Shown here in pieces: positions 49,612-61,660 of a stretch of 64,000 nucleotides of DNA (position 1 is the stretch's first letter; each line of letters starts with the position of its first letter). Where the stretch lies: the NCBI RefSeq assembly GCF_949628265.1, contig NC_088789.1, forward strand, positions 8,734,886 to 8,798,885. Reading direction: 5' to 3'. The position numbers were made by a program, and so were the translations under genes. The stretch comes from Cloeon dipterum (lineage: Eukaryota > Arthropoda > Insecta > Ephemeroptera > Baetidae). Under the pieces are notes generated by a model, which saw only the letters and a list, made by a program, of their open reading frames with translations, did no database searches and was not told the DNA's origin.

Positions 49612-52600
49612 TTAACTCTGAAAGTTTCCGAACCAAATACCTGGTTTGATCAATCTTTTTTTAAACGCCAAGCGCATCAAATTCATTGATGGTGCTTCTA
49701 CCACCAAGTAGAGAAGAAGAGTATATGGCAGGGTGAGGAAGATACAACTGCTAAACACGTACCACTGAAACAACATGTTTTAATTAATTTACTGTCCATA
49801 AAATAAATGGCTAATATATCAGTGTACATTTTCTATGTGTGAGACGAAGAATGGAGTTCTGCGAAGGCTTGAATATAGGTTCAAGGCCGAAATGTGCATC
49901 AAATAACCACAGAATGTTAATTTGCTTGCCGGGATGAAGTATTTCCACGATAGAATTTTGTCAACAGCTCCTAGAGCCACGTTTATATGTAAAAGGCGAG
50001 AAATATATTTTTTGTTTTTATACCTCCATAGCCGTTGACACAAGCCCATATTATCCAGCAAAGACTGATGGACCAAGCAGGTCTGTGTAGACTTGAGTAG
50101 AAAGCAGATTTTAATGCGTTTCGAACATAGCCCTCCGAGTATGGTACAAGAATCAGAAATACAACTGAGAGTGCAAGAGCCGTGCTGACTAGCCATCCTA
50201 GGAAAACACCCCACCGGGTCAAGGGCACGTGAAATTTCTTGCTCAGGGCATACCCAAGGGCCATTCCGATCAAATATGGGGATGCCCTCATTGGTGTGTT
50301 TCCATAGATGATTCTCCCGTAACGTTCCGCAACGACACCCCTGTATTAATTTTAGTTCACTGTTCAGGTTTCTTAATACACGGTATCAAAAACTTGAGGC
50401 AAAAAATCAAAATAAAAAACTATGAAAAAATGTTTTCTACAGATGCTCAGTAAAAAGCTGGCACTAAATTAAATATCTCACTAAAATTGATTTTTAATTT
50501 GAGGCTTAATATTTTACTTTAAAAAATTTAAAGTTTATCAATCTGATTTTCTTTACTTAGACTTTTTAAGAAAAGTTACTTTTTACTTTCATATTTTGGA
50601 AAATATGCCCCACGCAAAAATTTCCACAGTTCTAAAACTGCGATGTTCTCTTAATATGTCAATGAAATTTAATATCCTTACTCGACGTTGAACTGCGACG
50701 TCCACGGCAAATTCTCTGTATACGTAACAGCAAAAACCGCAGCAATCGAGCCAAATGTCAGAAGGAAAATCGCCACTAAGCCATATTTTGGCCACTTAAT
50801 CAGGGGATAAATAATCAATGGCGCCAGAAGAGCAAGCTGCATGTCCACACAAAGATACCAAGAATGCAGCAGGCACTAGCAAATGGAATTTTAGAAACGC
50901 GTGTGTAGTTTTTAATTTTTGGCAAAAGCTGGGAAACGCTAATAAGGTTATTTAAAGGGATATTGCAGCCCAAGTAATGGAAATGTTACAATTAAAACAA
51001 TATTTTACGTTTTTACACACAACTAGGATTTACACTGTTTATGCGGAGTGGAAATTTGAAAAAAATGTTATTTCTTTACTTACATAGCTAAAGTAGTAAT
51101 TTGAAATATATAGAAGATTTGGCCACCAATTTTCCTGGCAATATTTCAAAGCGGAGCGGTTATTAAAAAACCATAATGGTCCTTTTCCTATATAAATGTT
51201 TACTGAAGACGCAAACCAGATAGCCATTGCTAGTGGAATGGTGATCCTGAAATATTAAACTTTATGGTAGTCAATCGTGTGGACATTAAAATTAATTTTA
51301 GAAAAGGTTATTGAGGTTTGAATAAATGATCAAGCATACATTTTCTTCTATTTAATTAACATATAAAATTTAAATCTAAATTCAAGTTGAAATAATGTGT
51401 TTAAATTATTATAACTTTGATAACCTTAAATATCTGTAGAGGTAATACTTGAGCACATTGAATTTTCCTCCCTTCGCCACGTCCATCATTGGAACATACA
51501 CAGTCAGCAATCCACCCAACAGAAAAAAGGTATCAACTGCTAAGTAGCCATTAAGGATTGGTGCCATGAACCATTGCTGCATAAACTAAAAATTGATTAT
51601 TTTAGATTTTTAACCCTTGCTTTACGACATAAATTTATTGCCTGAGCTGAAAACGATTTAAAATTTTGCATTGGAAAACTTGGAGTGATGGAATAGGTAT
51701 GGCATAAGATGACCCACATCATGGTTAAAGTTCTCATGCCGTGTAAGCATCCCAAATGACCAGACTTTTTAGGAAGCTTCAGTAAGTCATTTATAAGAGT
51801 TTGTTTCAGTGAGAACGCATTAAAAATTGATTTCCATCCTGAAACTCTGTACATTAAAGTAAAAGGTTTAGATTTAAATAGGATGAAATATTTACCTGAT
51901 GATCCTATCGTCGGAAAGACAATTTCTAATATAGTTGACACGGATATCAAGCACACCAGTAACGAGGAAAATGCTCTATATAAAATTAAGGGCATAAAAA
52001 TAAATTTAACTTCAAAAAATGCTACATGAAACACCAGGACGCTGCGTCAAGGACCATGGATCCATCGTTTTCGTAATAGCAAGAGTTTTTCTCCACGGTC
52101 GTATTTGCCTCAAAACCCAAAGGGTTTGCGAAAAACTGCATGTTAAAATCGGCAACTCGCTTAACACCGTCCAAGCCGCAAGATGACGGTGCACACACGC
52201 CCCAAAACGTTCTGGGAATATTTAGGGGTTCGGCTGTCGCTTTTGCAGTGTAAATCTAAACCAGGACAAAAAGATCTTGATTTCAGCGCTTAGGAATTAG
52301 GGAATCTCTACATTTGTAATCCTTTGCAAATTTTGCTGCAGTTGGAAAGACTTTTTAACTTCGTCGTTCGAAGGAAGCTGCAATCCAATATCAAAAAAGC
52401 AATACTGGCCCGTAAATCTGGGGTTTCCGTCTGTTCCTTGAGGTCCATTTATTGCAACGCATTGGTCGAAATTTCCAAGTTGGTAACGAAATGCGAGTTC
52501 CATGACCCCATCCGTAAAGAATTTTGATGATGAATCAAACACTTGGAATATATAGATATTGGATACAAAACATGTATAGCTTTTATAATCATTCACTTTT

Positions 52601-52744
52601 CTTACTTTCAAGAGACCACAGCTGCAGGTCGGAAGGATTATTTGGATCCAATCCCTTGAAATATTCATCAATGTCAGCATTGCAGTCCGCATTGACAAAT
52701 GAAGTTGATACTAAACTAAACAAAACTCCTCTCCAAAAATTCAT
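49612..52744 (-). CDS. NRF-6/Drop-dead-like acyltransferase, array gene C, 11 exons, 668 aa
   Basis: Exons: 52606-52744, 52312-52541, 52026-52255, 51896-51975, 51642-51838, 51425-51585, 51084-51246, 50682-50875, 50024-50340, 49828-49970, 49612-49764. The start MNFWRGVLFSLVSTSFVNAD is a signal peptide. NRF motifs NFDQC, GQYC, CAPSSC and WCF and the acyltransferase block HGMRTLTMMWVILCHTY are intact. Intron 5 has a GC donor (GCTCAG, GCAATA): the phase required by exon 6 excludes nearby GT sites. The last exon reads through the donor used in gene B, giving KKRLIKPGIWFGNFQS and a stop at 49612; the same phase-1 donor (CCAG, GTATTT) is still present, so splicing to an undetected exon further left is possible. 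Sister of gene B. Confidence 0.87.
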
Positions 52745-53441
52745 AATGTTAACTTTGAATTTCAACAAGTCAGTTTAATACAGATCTTTAAGAGGTGGCT
52801 GCGATTTTTTTTTTATCAAATATTCATAAACTCTTTGATAATATTAAAGCTATCTCAGATTTCTTTGGTTCGTGTTTATTTGCTAGCGATAATACTATAC
52901 CAAGTGCTTTAGTATAAGTTGAAAACATTGTTATCAATTGAATATGTTGGTCTAAATTATTCAACCTAATCAAGTTGCAACACTTGAGAGGAAAAAATCA
53001 TACAATTGCAATGGTTGATAGTTTGAAATAATTTATTACCGCATGTTTATTTACATCCAGAATCTCAACATTGACATTTTTTAACCTAAAATAAACAATG
53101 ATTTGTTTTCAAAATAAATAATTTAAAATCCACGAAGAGAAACAATTGAGTAGAGTGTATTTCAAGATTATCTTAACCTGTATAAACACATAATTATATA
53201 ATATTAAATATTATATTTTTCAGTTGTTGATAAATGCCGAAAGCTAAACAGCTCCAAAAGGTAGCTGTTTTTATAGTTTCTTCTGAGAAAATATTTTTGC
53301 CCTCTGATATACATGATGCCAAGAGACGTAAATGGCGAAAATTATAATTTAAAAATTATATACACAAGCTTTTAATGCTGCGGATAAATTCCCCGTTCTT
53401 CTCCTAGGAATTCACTAAATTAAAATTGTTTATTTAATCCA

Positions 53442-56401
53442 CTACTCCTTCTTTTTCTTGAAAATGAGTCGCAACAACGTCATCAGTGGTGATTCAACCC
53501 ACAAATAGAGTAGCAATGTGAATGGCATAGAGAGCATCACAAATCCGCTGAACCAATATAGCTGGAAAATAACGAAAACGTTTTTTTTATAAATATAAAG
53601 TTATATTTCTATTTTACTCCTTACAATTTCAAAATGGGAGACATGCGTTGGAGTTTGTCTAAGGGCCATGAAAACGTAAATCACGGGAAGATGAACTAGG
53701 TAGGAACTAAAAGTCATTTTGCTCATCGGCACGAAATATTTCCACGACAAAATTCTGTCTGCAACCCCTAAAAATGATAATTTTTTGCTTTAGTTTAGAG
53801 GAAGTTTGAGCAAGTCAACTAACTAAACTTTGTGAGCATATCAAGAACACAAAATGAATAAATTAGTTACCTCCATAACCATTAACGCAAGCCCAAACAA
53901 TCCAGGAAAGGGTTAGGGCCCAAGCCAATCTGTGGAGGCTTCCATAGAAGGCGGCGTCGAGAGGGTTGTAAACGTAGTCCACCGAGTAAGGAATGAATAT
54001 GAGAAAGACGACGGTCGCGTTCAGGCCGATGCTGAGGAACCAACCCAGAGCAACAGACCACTTAGGGAGGCGAATGCTCTGCTTTTTGCTCAGCAAGTAC
54101 CCCAGGGCCATGCCGAGGAGATAAGGAGCCGCACGCATTGGTGAGTTTTCGTAAATGTACTCCCAATAGTAAGCAACTCGTCTTTGGCTGCATGAAAATT
54201 GAATAGTAATAATTAATTAGCTTCTGCAACATAGGTGTTAACTACATATAAATAAAAATAAAACATATACTTACAATAATATGTAAAAAATAAATGATAA
54301 ATTCGTTTCAACATTAAAATTAAACAATAAGCAGGAAATGCAACTCTTGGTTAGATGAAATTTAAAATTATCAATTGGCTCAGCTTTGTGGGTATTAATT
54401 CAGGATCGATTGAAATTTAAAAAACACTTTCTAGTACTGAACAGCGACTGTTTTTGTCCCTCATTTTCATTTCAAAATTACTCTAATGGCTACTGAATTA
54501 ATCCACGCATAGCTGATGAGCGATTGGAAAAATTTATTTCATATTTTTTTGTGTGTTTCTTTTTTTCTGTTTTTATATTGCTGCTAATTATTATTTTAGA
54601 TTTGAGTCTTACTCTATGTTTGTAAGCATGATGGCCCAGGGAAGCTCTTCGATGTAGGTCACCGTGAAATTGGCTATTGTAGACGCCAACGCGAGTACGC
54701 CTATAGCAATCAGTCCGTACTTTGGTTTTCTCATCAGTGGGTAAATGATCAAGGGTGCAAGTAAGGCGTACTGCATGTCAACACACAAATACCAACCGTG
54801 ACCCAAACACTGCAATATAAAAATTTAACAATATCACACTGATAGAAATTTTGAACTTTAAATTACGTGTCCTTCAAAGTAGTTGGAAACGTAAAGGAGG
54901 CCTGCCCACCAGTTTTTCTGGCAATTTTTTCTCGTGTTGTAGAAAGTATCAAACCAGAGAGGACCATTTCCCACGTAAAAATTCAGGGTTGACACGTACC
55001 ACGTGACAACTGCGAATGGGACGGTTATTCTAAAAAGTTAATATCAGTTTGAAAATTTTAAATCACAAAAACTATACCTGAGATAGCGATAAATGTAATA
55101 TTTGATCAAGTGGAACTTTCTTCCCTTAGCGTGGTCCATCAACGGCACGTAGGCAGTTAAAACTCCGCCAAGCAAGAAAAACGTGTCCACTGACAAGTAG
55201 CCGTTTAATATAGGACCCATAAACCATTGCTTTGAAAACTATTTTTTCGCTTTAAACTTTATGGATTCATCAATTGATTTATTTTTCAAACCTCTCGTGG
55301 ATAGGTAATATAATTGTCCATTGGCTGCACTTGGGCGTTCGAGTAGGCATGGTTTAAAATAATCCAAAGCATGGATATTGCTCGCATTCCATTTAGACAG
55401 TTTAATTGGCTTGATGACTGCGAAGAAGTGGGGAGTTTCGTCAAAGCAGCGATGTTTTTACTCAAGGAGAATGATGCGATCACTATTTTGACAACTGTAA
55501 TGTTCAGCTCAATTGACTGCACATATATATGATAATAAAATTCCAACCTTCATTGCTTATGTTAAATTCAAGGACATCTAAAACTGTTGATACAAGTATT
55601 ACAAGAGCCAATACTAAGACAAATACTCTGTAAATTGAGATTTATAAAAATTGGATAACAGCAGGATTTTTGTCCCTCACATGAAAGACCATGAACCGGC
55701 GTCCAAGATGCGCGTGCCATCATTTACGTGGTAGCAAGAGTTATCCACCAAGTAAGTGTCTGGAGTTTCATTTAAGGCTGAAGCGAAAAACCTCATGTTG
55801 AAGTCAGCAACCCGCTTCACACCGTCGTAGTCGCAGGATGAAGGAGCGCACACAGCCCATTTGTTGTATGGTATTTCTATTTTTTTCTGCTGCAAAATGC
55901 ATAAATATTGAACATTTGTTCCGTGTTAGTGATTCAGGTCGTACGTTTTCTTTTGAGGTGTACGGAGACATCAGTGCGCTGAAAACATTCTTCGTGTCAA
56001 CCTCGGCACGTCGAGATTGCGCGACTTGAAATGTGAATTGGCAGTACTGACCAGTGAATCTGGGACTGTCGTCAGGGCCGTTTGGTCCTTTCAATGCGAC
56101 GCACTGGTCAAAATTTCCGACTTGTACTGCGAACGATTTTTCATAGATTCCGTCGAGTGGAGCCTTGGTTGATGAGTCGAACACTTGAAATTAATAATTA
56201 AGTCATTCGAACATCCACAAATATATTATTATTAAAAACGAATTTAATTTAAGGAAAAAACGTACTTTGCAAGGCCCATAGTTGAGGAGAGTCCGATGTA
56301 AGTCCATTGATGTATTCAGTTATATCCTGATTGCAGTCAGAATAAGCAAATGAAATAAAAAAGCATGTGAAAACAATTATGGTTCCGTGAGATGCTAGCA
56401 T
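53442..56401 (-). CDS. NRF-6/Drop-dead-like acyltransferase, array gene D, 11 exons, 655 aa
   Basis: Exons: 56266-56401, 55945-56183, 55681-55889, 55548-55627, 55292-55494, 55078-55238, 54867-55029, 54613-54809, 53871-54187, 53625-53767, 53442-53561. Start MLASHGTIIVFTCFFISFAY is a signal peptide followed by SDCNQDITEYI. NRF motifs NFDQC, GQYC and CAPSSC are kept, but the usual WCF at the end of exon 3 is WSF, losing one Cys. The acyltransferase block is NGMRAISMLWIILNHAY: Arg and His kept, the leading His of HGMR replaced by Asn. The GWK that opens exon 5 in A-C is GVVKIV here. It lacks a separate tail exon and ends directly after the last TM with FKKKKE. The exon 3 acceptor could lie three bases further on (CAGCAG repeat). 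Confidence 0.9.
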
Positions 56402-57834
<1,433 letters not shown>

Positions 57835-60800
57835 TTAGCTGCTCTTAATTTCTTCTAATTCTTCAGCTTTCTTTTCTTCAACAGGTTCTGCTTCATGATT
57901 GTTCTCTTTCACTTTTTCATCTTTCTCTTCTTGATCGTTGTTATTTTGGTCACCTTTCACGATGGGAGCGACGAATCGATTTGCTATTCAAAATCAATTA
58001 ATATAAGGTTTTAAGAAAAACTTATCAATAAAAGTAGTATCTATCTCACGTTTTCCAAAAGCAGCCCTAATAATCGACTGACAAGGAGCGTCTACGGCCA
58101 GGTAAAGCCAGAAAGTCAAAGGGATCATCATTATCAAATTTCCCAAAAACTCAAAGACCTAGATTAGAAAATGATTTAATTATGTTAGTAAATTTATTTT
58201 TATAATTAAATACTATCTCAAAGTTTGAAAAGTAAGTGTTGGTTCTAATCAGCGCCACGTGGTAATACATAAGGTCCATATGCACCAAGTAAGCACAAAA
58301 ACTGAGTTTGCTCAAAGGTAAAAAATATTTCCACGAAAGAATCGAGTTCACTGGACCTGAAAAATAAAATGTGCTAATATCGAGACAATTATTCAATGTT
58401 TTCACTGCTTTACCGCCATATCCATTAACGCAAGCCCAAACCACCCAGCTTAATCCAACCGACCAACCAAGTCTATGAAGTGCAGAGTAGAAAGCAGCGT
58501 CAAGATTATCATATACAAAGTTCCTGTCGTAAATGATGAGGATGGTGTAGATGATAGCCAAGCAACCTGCCGAGTTTAGAATCCACTCAAGCACCACACC
58601 CCATTTCGGCAACTTGAATGTAATTTTATTTGCTAGTACATAAGCCAGGGCCATTCCGCACAAGTAAGGCACTGCTCGGGCGCCCGGGTTATTGTATATT
58701 AGGTCATAGAAGTTTCCAGTAGACTCTTGCCTATTGAGGAAAGCAATTATGCTACTTTATTAGTTTTATTAAAAAAATTAAATTTGCTTACACCACCGTG
58801 AAAGACAATGTCCACGGTAGGCTATAGACATATGTGAGCCCGAAAGACACGGCCATAGAACCCAAAGTGAGGACTCCGATGAGACCAAGACCAATTTTTG
58901 GCCATATGAGTAAAGGGTAAATAACGATCGGTGCCAACACGGCCAGCTGCATATCTACCATCAAGTACCAAGCTTGTCCAACGCACTTTAAAATAGAATG
59001 TATTTATTATTCAATTGGAGTGAATCGAGAGGTGTGGCATTAATTTCTTACCGTAGTCTCAATAGGTTTGTAAAAGTTGGTGAAGTATAGAAGAGTGACC
59101 CACCAGTAGTTAGAGCACCTTTGTGTTTGAGTTTCTATAAACAAGTCCCACATGGGAGTAGCTCCCATTCGCCTGTGCAGGGTTGACAGGTAGAACACTA
59201 CCATTGCCAGCGGAAGAGTGATTCTGGTTTAATATTTGAATTTAAATTTAGTCAAGGTGTTACCAAGCAAATAGTTTTACCTAAGGTATCTGAACAAAAT
59301 GTATTTGAAAACATTAAATGAGCGACCTTTCTTCTTATCCAACAAAACAACGTAAACGGTTAGCAAACCACTCAAGAAGAAAAACGTATCCACTCCCAAC
59401 GCTCCGCTATAAATAGGTGCCATCGACCACTCGTGAAGATACTAGGGAAATATTTAATTAGATATTCAAATGTAACACAAAGGTAGTGAATCTTAAACTA
59501 CCTTATCAAATGCCATCACAGCGTTGATGTGCGGGAGGTAAGCGTTAATCATGTAACAATGAAGAAGAATAATCCACCACGTACTGACAACCCTTATTCC
59601 ATGCAGGCAAGCCAGTTGGCCAGGCGCAACAGATTTTGGCAGCGTGAACAAGTTGCGCAAATTGGTTCTCAAAGAAAATGACTGCACAGCAATGTGTAAA
59701 TCTAGCACATGAATATATTAAATATTTCTTAATCTTCCTTAGAAAAGTTATCTACCTTGTCCTTTAGGCCAAAAGTAGTCACAAATCGTAGCATATGCCA
59801 TAATGATTGTCAACACGAGAAAAATGATGCTAAAACAGTTGCATTAAATAGCATATAAATATCACATAAAAATCTCAAATTACATGAAAGCCCAAGAGCC
59901 CGTGTCCAGGTCTTGTTTGCCGTCATCCTCATAATGGCAAGAGTTTTCAATGACAGTAGTGTCAATAGCCAGATTAAGGACAGAAAAAAACTGCTTCAGG
60001 TTGAAATCTGCTACTTGTTTGACACCTTCGACATTGCAGGACGACGGAGCGCAAACGGCCCACTGAGCAGGAATCGCCACGTTGGGAATCAAACCACTCT
60101 AAAAATTTGAATTTTTCATATTAAAACTAAACTTTCATTTTATATCATAAGGAGCACTATAAATTTACTTGTGGAGATACGGCGTTAATGAAACCATTGG
60201 AGTCTTTGTAGCTGATGCCTTTGGTGATTTTGTCGTGCGCCAGTTTCATTTGGGCGAAAACAAGGCGAGACCTCGCATCCGCATCATCACGAATCGTAAA
60301 ACCAAGTTGCGCCCGACAGTATTTTCCAGTGAACCTGGGTTTATTGTCGCTGTTTACCGGTCCATTTACAGAAAGACACTCGTCAAAGTTGCCAAACTGA
60401 AACAGGAAGGAACCTTGAAGGAGACCGTCAGGTGGCAACTTAGATGACGAGTCCAGCACTGAAAAAAAAACAGTGAAAAGTCTAAAAGAGAAAAATTTAA
60501 ATTATTTTAGATTTAAAGTTTTACTATTGGTTTGATTCGCCTTCAATCACTATAGTTTTTAAACACTTTTAAGCAAATATTTGTAATGCAGCATTTTTTT
60601 ATCAATATTGTGTATAAATTTGAAGCAATCAAAACGCAGATAATTTCAAAGTTAATATTTGTACCTAAAATGTAATTTTTATATCATGAAAAGGCATTAT
60701 TTGCGATTTATTTTTTTTTTAAATTTGAGCCAAAAGACAATTTTAGTGACAAAAATAATTACTTTTAAGCGCCCATGGTGTGCTGCTGAGGAGTCCAAGT

Positions 60801-60907
60801 TGGTAAGCTGTGATATCTGCGGTGCATTGCAAAGACGGTGCTCCGTTTACCGAGTTGAACGCTAAAACTGCAAAGAGACAAAAAACCGACGCTCTCCTGT
60901 GATTCAT
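57835..60907 (-). CDS. NRF-6/Drop-dead-like acyltransferase, array gene E, 12 exons, 722 aa
   Basis: Exons: 60763-60907, 60169-60458, 59884-60098, 59756-59829, 59502-59701, 59281-59441, 59052-59223, 58792-58985, 58414-58730, 58214-58356, 58050-58158, 57835-57983. The first exon is short and easily missed: MNHRRASVFCLFAVLAFNSV is a signal peptide, followed by LQCTADITAYQLGLL. NRF motifs are NFDEC, GKYC and CAPSSC, with WAF in place of WCF. The acyltransferase block is HGIRVVSTWWIILLHCY. Exon 2 is 15-20 codons longer than in the other genes, and exon 7 three codons longer. The last exon encodes a hydrophilic tail with one acidic 22-residue unit (KENNHEAEPVEEKKAEELEE) that is repeated five times in the sister gene F. 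Upstream of the ATG lie four GATA-type sites within about 80 bp. Confidence 0.9.
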
Positions 60908-61660
60908 CTTTCAGTTTTCCGCAAATGCCACAATGGAACTCAAACACCTGGTTTAGGTAATCGATTTGATGCTGATAAGAAGGCAATAGTCAGAGATAAG
61001 CAGCATGTATGACTCATGGTATTTTACATTAAACTTGAAGATAAAAGATAAATCTTTGGTGGACATCTTACTCGTCTCCTGATTTTTATTTCTTTGAATT
61101 GTAACAAATCTTAGAATGTATTTGCCATTTGAACATTACAAAATCAATTAAAAATAAGTCTCTACAAAGCATTTCAAACCCCAATTTTTCCAGAATATAC
61201 TTGTAGCGGTACAGGAGCGCGGTCCTCCTTTTTGTTTGGAGCCAACGATTGTCGGCAGTTTGAATTATTGTAATTTTGAACTATGGTTTAACAGCAGAAA
61301 GATGATTTTAAAATAAGAATTCAGTTTTCGACCGTCAGCCACTCGGTGCTGACGTGGGTCGTTTAATATCACACAGAACCCGATTCAAAGGGGTGAGTCC
61401 AGCAAAAGAATTTATTTGATGTTTATTCTTACTTATTATTGTAAAACAATTTCAGTTCTGGTATTTGATTTGTGTCCGATCGGATTACAACTGTAAACGA
61501 CTTTATCAAGAAAATTCTTCATCTAATTTCATCGGTCTTCATCATTTCATCACCACGTCATCCCACTACATACTCGCTATTCCCCAAAAACCAAATTTTT
61601 GGCTTAGTAAATATCTCATCTTTAATATCAATCACGAGCACACAATGAAGTACAAAGCAT
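60908..61660. other. Intergenic stretch between array genes E and F, with GATA-site cluster
   Basis: TGATAA at 60973, AGATAA at 60994, 61039 and 61046, all within 66-145 bp upstream of the gene E start. The left flank of gene F (61.60-61.66 kb) resembles the 3' flank of gene E (TCTCAT, TTTAATATCAA), so the duplicated unit included the 3' UTR. Confidence 0.5.
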
